Shown here: positions 48,896 to 57,430 of the stretch, one piece after another | Position numbering within the stretch: the stretch's first letter is position 1 | Layout: each line of letters opens with the position of its first letter | Assembly (NCBI RefSeq): GCF_004340785.1 | Contig: NZ_SLXS01000007.1 | Location: forward strand, 1-64,000 | Direction of reading: 5' to 3' | From: Tumebacillus sp. BK434 | GTDB taxonomy: Bacteria > Bacillota > Bacilli > Tumebacillales > Tumebacillaceae | DNA length: 64,000 nucleotides | Position numbers and translations under genes: made by a program | The notes under the pieces: generated by a model | What the model saw: only the letters and a program-made list of their open reading frames with translations | The model's database searches: none | What the model was told of the DNA's origin: nothing

Positions 48896-48997
48896 TACTT
48901 TTTCAGAATTTAGACGAATATAGTGTGGATTATTGGCAAGTTGTTGTGTAAAATAGGGTAGAAACTAACGCATCAGTCCGCTGGGAGGTACTAATAG

Positions 48998-50020
48998 ATG
49001 TCTATCAAACTTGCAATTAACGGTTTTGGCCGTATCGGCCGCATGGTGTTCCGTGCAGCAGCACTTGACCCGCAAATCGAGATCGTGGCGATCAACGCAA
49101 CTCATGATGTGAAAGCGCTTGCGCATCTTTTGAAATATGATTCCGTACAGGGCAAATTTAATGCAGAGGTCGAAACGACCGCTGACAGCATCATCGTGAA
49201 CGGCCGTGAGACGAAGATCGTCGGCGACCGCAACCCGTTAAATCTGCCGTGGAAGGAACTCGGCGTTGACATTGTGATCGAAGCGACCGGCAAGTTCCGC
49301 TCCAAAGAGACGGCCGGCCAGCACATCACCGCAGGGGCAAAGAAAGTCATCATCACTGCACCTGGTAAAGATGAAGACGTGACGATCGTCATGGGCGTCA
49401 ACGAAGAGATGTACGATCCTGAAAAGCATGATGTCATCTCCAACGCATCCTGCACCACCAACTGCCTCGCCCCGGTGGCGAAAGTGCTGCATGACAAGTT
49501 CACGATCCTGAACGGGCTGATGACGACGATTCATGCCTACACCAACGATCAGAACAACCTCGACAACCCGCACAAAGACCTGCGCCGCGCCCGCGCTTGC
49601 GCCCAGTCGATCATCCCGACGACGACCGGCGCTGCCAAAGCGGTCGGTCTCGTGCTGCCGGAGCTGAAAGGCAAGTTGAACGGCTTCTCGATGCGCGTCC
49701 CGACCCCGAACGTATCGGTGGTTGACCTTGTGGCGAACGTCGCTCAAGACGTGACGGTCGATGCTGTCAACGCTGCGCTGAAAGAAGCGGCAGCAGGCTC
49801 GCTGAAAGGCATCCTCGGCTACACCGATGAGCCGCTCGTTTCGGTTGACTTTGTCGGCGATGCGCGCTCTTCGATCGTCGACGGTCTGTCCACGATGGTC
49901 GTCGGCGAGAAGACGGTGAAAGTCGTCGCTTGGTACGACAACGAGTGGGGTTACTCCGAGCGCGTGGTCGACCTCGCCCGTCTCGTCGGCAAGAAATTGC
50001 AAGAAAAAGTGTCCTGCTAA
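48998..50020 (+). CDS. gapB: glyceraldehyde-3-phosphate dehydrogenase, gapB-like
   Basis: The protein has 340 residues. Catalytic Cys152 is in [12 protein letters not shown] and the phosphate-site His in [11 protein letters not shown]. At the adenine-ribose position the sequence is [12 protein letters not shown], where NAD-specific GapA enzymes have an Asp (typically VND); B. subtilis GapB has INASY. This, with overall likeness to GapB, points to an NADP-preferring, gluconeogenic enzyme. The upstream gene is a divergent DegV protein, not cggR, which also fits. GGGAGGT is the SD. Confidence 0.82.
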   Translation: MSIKLAINGFGRIGRMVFRAAALDPQIEIVAINATHDVKALAHLLKYDSVQGKFNAEVETTADSIIVNGRETKIVGDRNPLNLPWKELGVDIVIEATGKFRSKETAGQHITAGAKKVIITAPGKDEDVTIVMGVNEEMYDPEKHDVISNASCTTNCLAPVAKVLHDKFTILNGLMTTIHAYTNDQNNLDNPHKDLRRARACAQSIIPTTTGAAKAVGLVLPELKGKLNGFSMRVPTPNVSVVDLVANVAQDVTVDAVNAALKEAAAGSLKGILGYTDEPLVSVDFVGDARSSIVDGLSTMVVGEKTVKVVAWYDNEWGYSERVVDLARLVGKKLQEKVSC

Positions 50021-50047
50021 GCGAGAATGCAGGGAAAATTGGCAATA

Positions 50048-50074
50048 AGAGTCGCCAGCGGGCGGCTCTTTTTG
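50048..50074 (+). terminator. intrinsic terminator
   Basis: AGAGTCGCC, AGCG, GGCGGCTCTTTTT. TATAAT of the next transcript lies right behind it (50074-50079). Confidence 0.85.
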
Positions 50075-50153
50075 TATAATGGGGAACGGTACATCAGGGA
50101 AGTATAGTAAGCACTATGGGCTGGCAGTGCCCCGAGAGGTGGGGTGTTACGCA

Positions 50154-51308
50154 ATGAAACAAGAGATTTACCTGGACAACAGCGCGACCACCAAGCCGTA
50201 TCCGGAAGTGATCGACAGCATGGTCGCGATGATGGAAGCCAACTACGGGAATCCGTCCTCCTTACATAAAAAAGGCCTGGTCGCCGAAAAAGAAGTCGAC
50301 AAGGCCAGAGAGCGCGTCGCCAAAGCGCTCGGCGTCAAGAAAAATGAGATCGTGTTCACCTCAAGCGGCACGGAAGCGAACCATCTGGCGCTGTTTGGCG
50401 CAGCACTGGCTTACGTCTCGCGGGGCAAGCACATCATCACGACCGGCATCGAGCACGCCTGCGTCTACGATGCGGCCAAGGAATTGGAAGCGCGCGGCTG
50501 GCAAGTGACGTTTGTCAGCGCGGGCCCGGACGGCGTGGTGTCGGTCGAGGACATCAAAGCAGCCTGGCGCGATGACACGGTGCTGGTGTCGGTGATGCAT
50601 GTGAACAACGAGACGGGCGCGTTGCAGCCGATCCAAGCGATCGGCGCATTTCTCAAGGACAAGCACAAAACGCTGTTCCATGTCGATGCGGTGCAGGCGC
50701 TGGGCAAGGTGCCGCTCAAGATCAAGGAAGCGGGCATCGACCTGCTCGCCGTCTCCGCGCACAAGATCCACGGCCCGAAAGGAGTCGGCGCGCTCTATGT
50801 GCGCGACGGGGTAAAACTGACGCCGATGTTTTACGGCGGCGGCCAGGAAAAAGGCTTGCGCTCGGGCACGGAAAACGTGCCGGGCATCGTCGGCTTTGGC
50901 GTGGCGGTCGAACGGACGATGAAAGAGATGCCGCAGGCGGCCGCTGCGATGCGCGAGCTGCGCGGCTATCTGGCCGAGCAGATTGTGGCGACGATCCCCC
51001 AGGTGCGGATCAACACGCCGCAGGACGCGGCGCCGCACGTGCTGAACGTCTCGTTTGAAGGCGTGCGCGGCGAAGTGCTCGTGCACACGCTGGAGACGCA
51101 TGGACTGTTCGTCTCGACCGGCTCGGCCTGTTCGTCGAAGGAAAAGATTTACTCCCGCGTGCTGCAAGTGATGGGGCTGCCGGAGAAGCAGCTCGAAGGC
51201 GCGGTCAGGATTTCGCTCGATGCGGCGAATACCCGCGAGGAAGCGGACTTGCTGCTGCAGGCTTTGAAGTCGAGTGTTGAAGATTTGCGACTGTTTTCAC
51301 GGAGGTAG
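50154..51308 (+). CDS. cysteine desulfurase (NifS/IscS-like, NifZ type)
   Basis: The protein has 384 residues. It takes sulfur from cysteine with PLP. Seen: YLDNSATTKPYPEV at the start, the PLP Lys in SAHKIHGPKGVGALY near 207, and the persulfide Cys in FVSTGSACSSKEK near 325. It lies 4 nt before thiI, as nifZ-thiI in B. subtilis, where the pair makes 4-thiouridine in tRNA. The ATG at 50154 has GAGAGGTGGGG. Confidence 0.92.
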   Translation: MKQEIYLDNSATTKPYPEVIDSMVAMMEANYGNPSSLHKKGLVAEKEVDKARERVAKALGVKKNEIVFTSSGTEANHLALFGAALAYVSRGKHIITTGIEHACVYDAAKELEARGWQVTFVSAGPDGVVSVEDIKAAWRDDTVLVSVMHVNNETGALQPIQAIGAFLKDKHKTLFHVDAVQALGKVPLKIKEAGIDLLAVSAHKIHGPKGVGALYVRDGVKLTPMFYGGGQEKGLRSGTENVPGIVGFGVAVERTMKEMPQAAAAMRELRGYLAEQIVATIPQVRINTPQDAAPHVLNVSFEGVRGEVLVHTLETHGLFVSTGSACSSKEKIYSRVLQVMGLPEKQLEGAVRISLDAANTREEADLLLQALKSSVEDLRLFSRR

Positions 51309-51312
51309 GACT

Positions 51313-52506
51313 ATGTACACAACGTTTATCGTTCGCATGGGCGGCGAGATCGCCATCAAAGGGAAGAACCGCCCGCAATTTGAAAAAGCTTTGCTGGAAA
51401 ACATGCGCCTCTCGGTCAAAGGGATGGGCGTGAAGATCACCCGCACGGGCGGTCGGATCGAAGTCAACGTTGGCGAGGCCGACCCGCAGGAAGTGGCCGA
51501 GCAGCTGACCCAGGTGATGGGCGTCTCCTCGATCTCTCCGGTGGCGGAAGCGAGCCTGGATCTGGACAACATCAAAGAGACTGCGCTGCGCGTCGTGCAG
51601 GATGCGCTGGAGAAGCGCCAGACGCCGGTCACGTTTAAAGTGGAAGCGCGCCGCGCGAACAAGCTGTTCCCGCTGGAATCGCCGCAGATCATGCAGGAAG
51701 TCGGCCGTTACATCCTGTCGAAGATCGGCGACGGCCGTTTGAAAGTGGATGTGCGCAAGCCGGAGCTGACCTTGACGGTGGAAGTGCGCGAGGCGAAAAC
51801 GTACGTCATGTGCGACGTGATCGACGGCCCGGGCGGTTTGCCGGTCGGCACGGCGGGGCGCGTCATGCTGCTGCTCTCCGGCGGCATCGATTCGCCGGTC
51901 GCCGGGTGGCTGGCGATGAAGCGCGGGGCGACGGTGGAGGCGATCCATTTCCACTCCTTCCCGTTCACTTCGGAGCGCTCGCAGGAAAAGGTCAACGACC
52001 TCGCCAAGATCCTTGCCAAACACGGCGCGCGCGTGCGTCTGCACAACGTGCATTTTACGGAGATCCAAAAAGCGATCCGCCAGCATGTGCCGGAAGAGTA
52101 TTCGATCACGATCATGCGCCGCTTCATGATGCGCATCGCGGAGCAGCTCGCCCATCAGCGCAAAGCGCTGGCTCTGGTCACCGGCGAATCGCTGGGTCAG
52201 GTGGCAAGCCAGACTTTGGAAAGCATGTACACGATCAACAACGTGACGAACATGCCGATCCTGCGCCCCTTGGTGGCGATGGACAAGCGCGACATCATGG
52301 AGATCGCCAAGAAGATCGGGACGTACGAGACTTCGATTTTGCCGTATGAAGACTGCTGCACGATCTTCACGCCGAAAAATCCGAAGACGCGCCCCAAACT
52401 GCACGAAGCGGAGCGCGCGGAAGAGAAGCTCGACATCGATGCGCTGATCGCCGAAGCGCTGGAGAAGACCGAGTCGATTTTGTTCACCCGGTACGAAAGC
52501 CTGTAA
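51313..52506 (+). CDS. thiI: tRNA 4-thiouridine sulfurtransferase ThiI
   Basis: The protein has 397 residues: N-terminal ferredoxin-like and THUMP domains (to about 165) that bind tRNA, then the adenylating PP-loop domain with LLSGGIDSPVAGWL near 180. There is no C-terminal rhodanese domain, as in Bacillus ThiI, so sulfur must come directly from the desulfurase encoded upstream. TILPYEDCC-like ILPYEDCCTIF near 347 is the conserved Cys motif. GGAGGT lies 7 nt before the ATG. Confidence 0.94.
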   Translation: MYTTFIVRMGGEIAIKGKNRPQFEKALLENMRLSVKGMGVKITRTGGRIEVNVGEADPQEVAEQLTQVMGVSSISPVAEASLDLDNIKETALRVVQDALEKRQTPVTFKVEARRANKLFPLESPQIMQEVGRYILSKIGDGRLKVDVRKPELTLTVEVREAKTYVMCDVIDGPGGLPVGTAGRVMLLLSGGIDSPVAGWLAMKRGATVEAIHFHSFPFTSERSQEKVNDLAKILAKHGARVRLHNVHFTEIQKAIRQHVPEEYSITIMRRFMMRIAEQLAHQRKALALVTGESLGQVASQTLESMYTINNVTNMPILRPLVAMDKRDIMEIAKKIGTYETSILPYEDCCTIFTPKNPKTRPKLHEAERAEEKLDIDALIAEALEKTESILFTRYESL

Positions 52507-52587
52507 TCCCTCGTCTGCCACATAGTACCGCCAAGCGGCGGACACACTACTCCCAGAACATCATTTTCTTGGGAGGAGTGTGAGACG

Positions 52588-52731
52588 ATGGCTGTAAAAG
52601 TGATGCGTACCTTGCGGATCGTCTCCACGATCGCAGGGGTCGTGGCGGGCGTGATGGAGCTTCGAAACATGTATTTCCGCCGCAAGCGGATGTGGCATGT
52701 GCTGCGTCGTTTGATTCGTCAGGTCGGGTAG
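52588..52731 (+). CDS. 47-residue basic protein
   Basis: GGGAGGAG upstream of an ATG encodes MAVKVMRTLRIVSTIAGVVA, then GVMELRNMYFRRKRMWHVLR and RLIRQVG. It has one weakly hydrophobic helix and a very basic second half, and may be membrane-associated. It ends at a strong terminator. Function unknown. Confidence 0.55.
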   Translation: MAVKVMRTLRIVSTIAGVVAGVMELRNMYFRRKRMWHVLRRLIRQVG

Positions 52732-52736
52732 TGGAC

Positions 52737-52773
52737 ACCACCTCTTTCTATAAATTGGAAAGAGGTGGTTTTT
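52737..52773. terminator. intrinsic terminator
   Basis: ACCACCTCTTTC, 9-nt loop, GAAAGAGGTGGTTTTT. Confidence 0.88.
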
Positions 52774-52867
52774 GCGTTGCGCGCATCTTGAGGTTTAATT
52801 TCGTTGAATTGCATATACATATAGAACCTATACTTTTCAGACAATTCATCTGGCGAAGGAGGGCCCT

Positions 52868-53497
52868 ATGATGAAAAAAGTGCGTCAAGATGCGTGGTCC
52901 CAAGCTGACGACTCCTTGCTCGCTGAGGTCATCTTGCGCCATGTGCGCAGCGGCAGCACGCAATTGGCCGCGTTTCAGGAGGCGAGCAAGTCGCTTGGCC
53001 GGACGGCGGCCGCCACCGGCTACCGCTGGAATGCGAACGTGCGCAAAGAGTATGTGGCGCAGATCGAGATCGCCAAGGCGCAGTGGAAAGAAGTGAAGGG
53101 GCGGGCCGAGGCGGAAGGGACGGCCGTTCCTGAGCCGGCCGGTTGGGAGAGCGCGGCGGAGGGAGCTGTGGCGGCGCTGGATTGGCCGGCGGTGCTAAAG
53201 TTTTTGAAAGGGCAAAAAGGCACGGTCGGACAGCTGCAGACTCGGCTCACCAAACTGGAGCGCGAATTGGCGGTGCAGACGGCCGAAAACGTCCGGCTCA
53301 GCGAGGAGAACCGCAAGCTAAGGGCGGAGTTGAACCGGGTCGGACAGGAGCTGACCCTCGTCAAGGAAGACCACTCCGCCTTGGTCGGCATCATGGAGCG
53401 GGCGCGCAAACTGGCATTCGTCGGCGAGCCGTTGATCGAAGCGAGTCCGGCGGCGTTTGTGATGGAGGAAAACGGGAATCTGGAGCGGATGAAATAG
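52868..53497 (+). CDS. RsfA-family sporulation transcription regulator
   Basis: The protein has 209 residues. An N-terminal Myb/SANT-like domain (RQDAWSQADDSLLAEVILRH, then AFQEASKSLGRTAAATGYRW) matches RsfA and YlbO of Bacillus, made in the prespore under sigma F to tune gene expression. A leucine-zipper-like coiled coil (TRLTKLERELAVQTAENVRL) follows at about 125-175. GGAGG is 9 nt before the first of two ATGs. Confidence 0.85.
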   Translation: MMKKVRQDAWSQADDSLLAEVILRHVRSGSTQLAAFQEASKSLGRTAAATGYRWNANVRKEYVAQIEIAKAQWKEVKGRAEAEGTAVPEPAGWESAAEGAVAALDWPAVLKFLKGQKGTVGQLQTRLTKLERELAVQTAENVRLSEENRKLRAELNRVGQELTLVKEDHSALVGIMERARKLAFVGEPLIEASPAAFVMEENGNLERMK

Positions 53498-53576
53498 GAG
53501 CGGACAGCGTGACGTTCGTCCTGTCGCGTACCAGGTGGCGGAGCTGCACCAGCCGTTTCCGAAAGCGAAAAACAAG

Positions 53577-53610
53577 AAAGTGCGCCGACCTGTGGTCGGC
53601 GCACTTTGTT
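53577..53610. terminator. bidirectional intrinsic terminator
   Basis: AAAGTGCGCCGACC, TGT, GGTCGGCGCACTTT: a very stable 14-bp stem between convergent genes. Confidence 0.85.
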
Positions 53611-53801
53611 TAGTGTTTCGTCGAGCCGTCGTCATCGACAAACTCGATCGCTTCTAATTGGTCGCGGAAGTTCGCGCGGAACACGTTCAGGTACTCTTCG
53701 CGCAGGGCAAGTTGTTCCTTCGCTTCTTCCGGCGTCATCGTGCCAGCCTTCTTCTTGCGGGCGAGCACGTTGATGCGTTCGATCTTATCAGGGGTCAGCA
53801 T
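53610..53801 (-). CDS. DUF896 family protein (YnzC-like)
   Basis: The protein has 63 residues. MLTPDKIERINVLARKKKAG, then TMTPEEAKEQLALREEYLNV and FRANFRDQLEAIEF, is the DUF896 pattern, a helical hairpin of unknown function found across Bacillales. AAGGAGGCAG precedes the ATG. Confidence 0.9.
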   Translation of the reverse strand: MLTPDKIERINVLARKKKAGTMTPEEAKEQLALREEYLNVFRANFRDQLEAIEFVDDDGSTKH

Positions 53802-53896
53802 GTTGCTGCCTCCTTTCTATCGGGCAAAATAATTCCCCGTTAGTTTACAAGAAAAAGAACTGGGCGTCAAAAAGTTGAGCGCCCAGTGGAAGGTGA

Positions 53897-54352
53897 TTAC
53901 GCTTGCGGCTGCCAGACGTACGGGTTCTCCCCGCGGTCGCGCACCGGGTCGTATTTGACAGGTTGAAAGCCGAGTTTCAGGAAGAAATCCTGTGCGCCAA
54001 GCCGGACGTTGGTCTTGACCGGCAGGCCCTGCTCTTTGGCAAACTGAACGAGCATCGCGCCGTAGCCTTTGCCTTTGTAGCCGGGGAGCACTTCCAGCTT
54101 CATCAGTTCGTGGTAGGTGGTAGGCGGATCGAAGTAACGGTCATATTTGTCGAGAATGCGGTAGAGGCTCATGCGGGCGACAAGTTTGCCTTCTTCGTAG
54201 ATCCCGTAAAAGGGCGAGACAGTCTGATCTTCGACCAGGTCTGCTTTTAAATCCTCCATCATCGACAGCTCTTCCAAACCGTTTTCCCGGAATTTGCGGA
54301 ACTCCTCGAGGGTCTTGTAGTTGATCTGCAGCTTTTGCACTTGCGGCGACAT
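53897..54352 (-). CDS. YlbP-like GNAT N-acetyltransferase
   Basis: The protein has 151 residues. PFYGIYEEGKLVARMSLYR near 49, the family block DKYDRYFDPPTTYHELMKLE and the acetyl-CoA loop VLPGYKGKGYGAML near 93 fit YlbP. The substrate is unknown. AGGGAGGG precedes the ATG. Confidence 0.87.
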   Translation of the reverse strand: MSPQVQKLQINYKTLEEFRKFRENGLEELSMMEDLKADLVEDQTVSPFYGIYEEGKLVARMSLYRILDKYDRYFDPPTTYHELMKLEVLPGYKGKGYGAMLVQFAKEQGLPVKTNVRLGAQDFFLKLGFQPVKYDPVRDRGENPYVWQPQA

Positions 54353-54452
54353 AGCTGTCCCTCCCTTCAGCGTTGTTTCTTCCCTTTATTATATCGGAAA
54401 AGAAGAAACATTTGCCACCAATAGTTCGTCAAACTGAAGGAAGGGAGAGCGG

Positions 54453-54872
54453 TTACGCGACGCGAAGTGTCAGGAATGCGCTCATGATCTCGCGCAGCTG
54501 GCCGCTCGGGTTGTCCTGCAGGCGGAAGTGCTCAGCCATCAGTTTGGCGGGCGGAACGTGTCCGCCTGTCGTCAGCACGAGGGTGGGGACGACTGCCGGC
54601 AGAGCCATCGAGATCTCCGGCGGGTTCAAGAGCAGGAGTCCGGCGATGCGACCGGGCAGTCCGGCGGCGACTTCCAAAGCCGGAATGCAGTCGGCATCTG
54701 CCGCGGCGAGGATGACATGCTCCCAGACCAGACCATCGAGGACTTGCACCGCTTCGGCAGACGAGTCGATCGTCAGCACGGCGGCCGCGTAGACCGGGGT
54801 CGGGTCGGCGGAGATCTCTTCCAGCAAGGTGGAGCAGGCGTTTTTTTGCAGAATCAGCACGTGTTTGTACAT
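54453..54872 (-). CDS. hypothetical protein, possibly a reduced alpha/beta hydrolase
   Basis: The protein has 139 residues. GLLLLNPPEISMALPAVVPT, then LVLTTGGHVPP, resembles the later strands of alpha/beta hydrolases, and a similar strand pattern occurs earlier (WEHVILAAADADCIPALEVA). No GxSxG elbow is seen. GGAGG at 8-9 nt before the ATG at 54872 sets the start. Confidence 0.5.
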   Translation of the reverse strand: MYKHVLILQKNACSTLLEEISADPTPVYAAAVLTIDSSAEAVQVLDGLVWEHVILAAADADCIPALEVAAGLPGRIAGLLLLNPPEISMALPAVVPTLVLTTGGHVPPAKLMAEHFRLQDNPSGQLREIMSAFLTLRVA

Positions 54873-54954
54873 GAATACTTCCTCCGTTCCTAGCAAGTGG
54901 TTTACGAGATTGATATGCGGTGCGGGAACGGTTTATGCAAAAGGGGATCGTAAA

Positions 54955-55680
54955 ATGAACGTGGTATTGATCGATTTGGATGAAACGCTGTCCGATCACC
55001 GCCATTCCTCCCAGGCGGGCATCCGCACGCTGTGGCAGGAACATCCGGCATTGCAGCAAAAGACGGTCGAGGCGCTGGAGCATGAATTTTGGATCATGCT
55101 GGACAGCATGCACAGCGAAGTGTTAAAAGGCAATCTGACGCTGGAGCAGGCGCGGGTGGAACGCTTTCGCCGGCTGTTTGCCGGGTGCGGGCAGGAGCTC
55201 GCGGAACGTGAAATAGACGCGTTGACGGAGCGCTACCAAGCCGCGTATCGCCGTTCGCGCCGCGCGGTGCCGGGCGCGCATGAACTCCTGCGCTGGCTGC
55301 GCGAACAGGGGGCGAAGATCGTCGTCGTGACGAATGGATTTACGTCGGTGCAGCAGGGAAAATTGCGAGAGTGTGCGATGGAAGGGCTGGTCGATCATCT
55401 GCTCACCTCAGAGGCGGCCGGCGCGCAGAAGCCGGAGCGGAGCGTTTTTGAAGCGGCGCTGCAACTGGCGGGCGGGACGCCTGAGCGGGCGGTGATGATC
55501 GGCGACTCGTGGCAATCGGACGTGACGGGTGCCGCACAGCTGGGCATCAAAGCGTTCTGGCTGAACCGGCGGGAAGAGACCTGCCCCGACCCGGCGCTTG
55601 CCGTTGAGATCGGCGACCTGTCGCAACTGCCGGAACTTTTGAGCGCGCACTGGCATACCCTCAAAAATGGCTGCGTTTGA
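54955..55680 (+). CDS. HAD-superfamily hydrolase (YjjG/nucleotidase-like)
   Basis: The protein has 241 residues. HAD motif I is LIDLDETL, with both Asp residues; motif II VVVTNGF near 123; the Lys in GAQKPERSVF near 157; motif IV MIGDSWQSDVTGAAQLG near 180. The helical cap fits YjjG/YfnB-type phosphatases acting on nucleotides or similar compounds. AAAGGGGATC precedes the ATG. Confidence 0.87.
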   Translation: MNVVLIDLDETLSDHRHSSQAGIRTLWQEHPALQQKTVEALEHEFWIMLDSMHSEVLKGNLTLEQARVERFRRLFAGCGQELAEREIDALTERYQAAYRRSRRAVPGAHELLRWLREQGAKIVVVTNGFTSVQQGKLRECAMEGLVDHLLTSEAAGAQKPERSVFEAALQLAGGTPERAVMIGDSWQSDVTGAAQLGIKAFWLNRREETCPDPALAVEIGDLSQLPELLSAHWHTLKNGCV

Positions 55681-55706
55681 CGAAGAAGTAAGGAGCGTAT
55701 CGGTTC

Positions 55707-55742
55707 AACGCCAAAGTAACATTTCGGTTACATTCTAGCGTT
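55707..55742. repeat. nested inverted repeat
   Basis: AACGC (55707-55711) pairs with GCGTT (55738-55742), and inside it GTAAC (55716-55720) pairs with GTTAC (55727-55731). No T-run follows. It could end the HAD transcript weakly or bind a regulator of the pseudokinase gene. Confidence 0.35.
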
Positions 55743-55885
55743 TCGCGTCTATCTATCGACGGGAAGGTATAAACTAGTAGAAATGTTACCCGCATAATCC
55801 ACGGTTTTGATACGTATTACGTATATGATGGCCCGCGAAGTTTGTCCGATGGTTGCAGCGCGGGGAATACGACGGGGGGATTGGC

Positions 55886-57379
55886 ATGAACGAGCGAATC
55901 TTGGCAGGCCGGTACCGGCTGCTGGAAGCGATTGGCGGTGCATCCGATCTGTTTTTGGCACACGATGAGTCGCTGATGCGTCAAGTGGCGGTGAAACGCT
56001 TGCCGGGAAACGTGACGGATTCGAACCGTCAACATTGGGAACAGGAAATCGCCAAAGCGGCCGGACTGCATCATCCGCATCTGCTTGGAGTCTATGATGT
56101 GGTCGTCGAAGCGGAAGGCATATATTTGATTACGGAAGATCTGGAAGGGGATACGCTGTCCCGCTGGCTGCGCGTACAAGGCGCAGTCACGGCGGAGACG
56201 GCGATCGACATCGCCCGCCAACTGGCCAGCGCGGTCGTGCAGGCGGAGAAGCACGGGATCTTGCAGATCTCGATCGAGCCGGGCACGGTGCTGATCAATC
56301 AGGACGGCTTTTTGAAAGTGATCGGCTATGGACCGCTCTTGTCCGGGCGGGCGCAGACGGAGCAGGACCTGATCAAGACGATCGGCGTGCTGCTGTGCGA
56401 GATGTTGACCGGCAAGCCGTTTTCGCACCTGGCGCCGGTGCCGCAGGTGGTGCAGGAACTGCATCTGAGCCTGCAGGGGGCGGGCGGCGTGCACAGCTGG
56501 CTGCCGGAACGTCTGGAACGCATCGTGCTTAGGGCGCTCGGATTCGCTTCCCAAGGCAGCTATGGCGGCATCCATGATCTGCATCGCGACGTGAAAGCGG
56601 TGCACCATGCGCTTGGCCAGCAGGTCGACCGCCCGGCCGAGTCGGAAGCGGCAGGTGGCACTTACATCGAGCGGATGAAAGATTCGGTGCTGGAAGCCGC
56701 TCAGGAAGGGATCGAGAAGGTCGCCAAGCTGCGCCACATGGAATTTGCGAAGAAAGTCGCGGAAGAGAGTGCGCCGAAGCGTTTTTCCCTGCTGCCGTAC
56801 ATCGGGGTGCTGCTCGTGGTCGTGCTGGTCATCGGCGGCTTGTGGTGGTCGCTCGGGGATGAGACTTCCACGGCGTCGACCGATGAGCGCCAGCAGGGCG
56901 CGCGGCAGTTTGCGATGCCGAATCTGCTCGGCAAGACGGAACAGGAAGCGGTGCAGGCCCTCGCCGATAACGGCTATCCGAAAGCGAAGATCCAGTGGGT
57001 ATACAGCGTGACGGATGACGGCGAGACCAAAGGCAAGATCTATCGCCAGTCGGTTGACCCGGGCGAGAGCGTGCAGGGTCAGGAAAAGCTGATCATCCTG
57101 ACGGTCAACGGCACGTCCTCACCGGGCGGGAATCCGGGCGAATCTGCGGGCAACCCGGCCGGCGGGGGGACCCAAAAGCCGGTCGCAGAAGGTGAGATTC
57201 CCGACCTGCGCGGCTTGAGCCAGCAGGAAGCGGAGCAGTTGATGCTCAAGCACGGGTACCACTACTCGTTTTACATCAACAAAGGCGACACACCGTCCGG
57301 CACGGTGTACAGCCAGTCTCCGGCAGCCGGCACAAAAGCGTCAAAAGGCGCCGATGTGACGTTTTACGTTTCGCAATAA
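55886..57379 (+). CDS. membrane pseudokinase with two PASTA domains
   Basis: The protein has 497 residues: kinase-like domain (1-260), juxtamembrane helix, one membrane segment near 302-323 (IGVLLVVVLVIGGLWW), and two PASTA domains (about 352-418 and 440-495) outside the cell. Lys37 (VAVKRLP) is kept, but the glycine loop is eroded (IGGASDLFLA), the HRD/catalytic loop reads ISIEPGTVL without Asp or Asn, and KVIGYG replaces DFG. So it should be catalytically dead, sensing muropeptides or lipid II through PASTA and signalling by binding. Confidence 0.85.
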   Translation: MNERILAGRYRLLEAIGGASDLFLAHDESLMRQVAVKRLPGNVTDSNRQHWEQEIAKAAGLHHPHLLGVYDVVVEAEGIYLITEDLEGDTLSRWLRVQGAVTAETAIDIARQLASAVVQAEKHGILQISIEPGTVLINQDGFLKVIGYGPLLSGRAQTEQDLIKTIGVLLCEMLTGKPFSHLAPVPQVVQELHLSLQGAGGVHSWLPERLERIVLRALGFASQGSYGGIHDLHRDVKAVHHALGQQVDRPAESEAAGGTYIERMKDSVLEAAQEGIEKVAKLRHMEFAKKVAEESAPKRFSLLPYIGVLLVVVLVIGGLWWSLGDETSTASTDERQQGARQFAMPNLLGKTEQEAVQALADNGYPKAKIQWVYSVTDDGETKGKIYRQSVDPGESVQGQEKLIILTVNGTSSPGGNPGESAGNPAGGGTQKPVAEGEIPDLRGLSQQEAEQLMLKHGYHYSFYINKGDTPSGTVYSQSPAAGTKASKGADVTFYVSQ

Positions 57380-57392
57380 AAGGTGCAATAAG

Positions 57393-57424
57393 AAAGGCAG
57401 TCTGCGATGTGCAGACTGCCTTTT
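57393..57424. terminator. bidirectional intrinsic terminator
   Basis: AAAGGCAGTCTGC, GATGT, GCAGACTGCCTTTT between convergent genes. Confidence 0.88.
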
Positions 57425-57430
57425 GGTATG

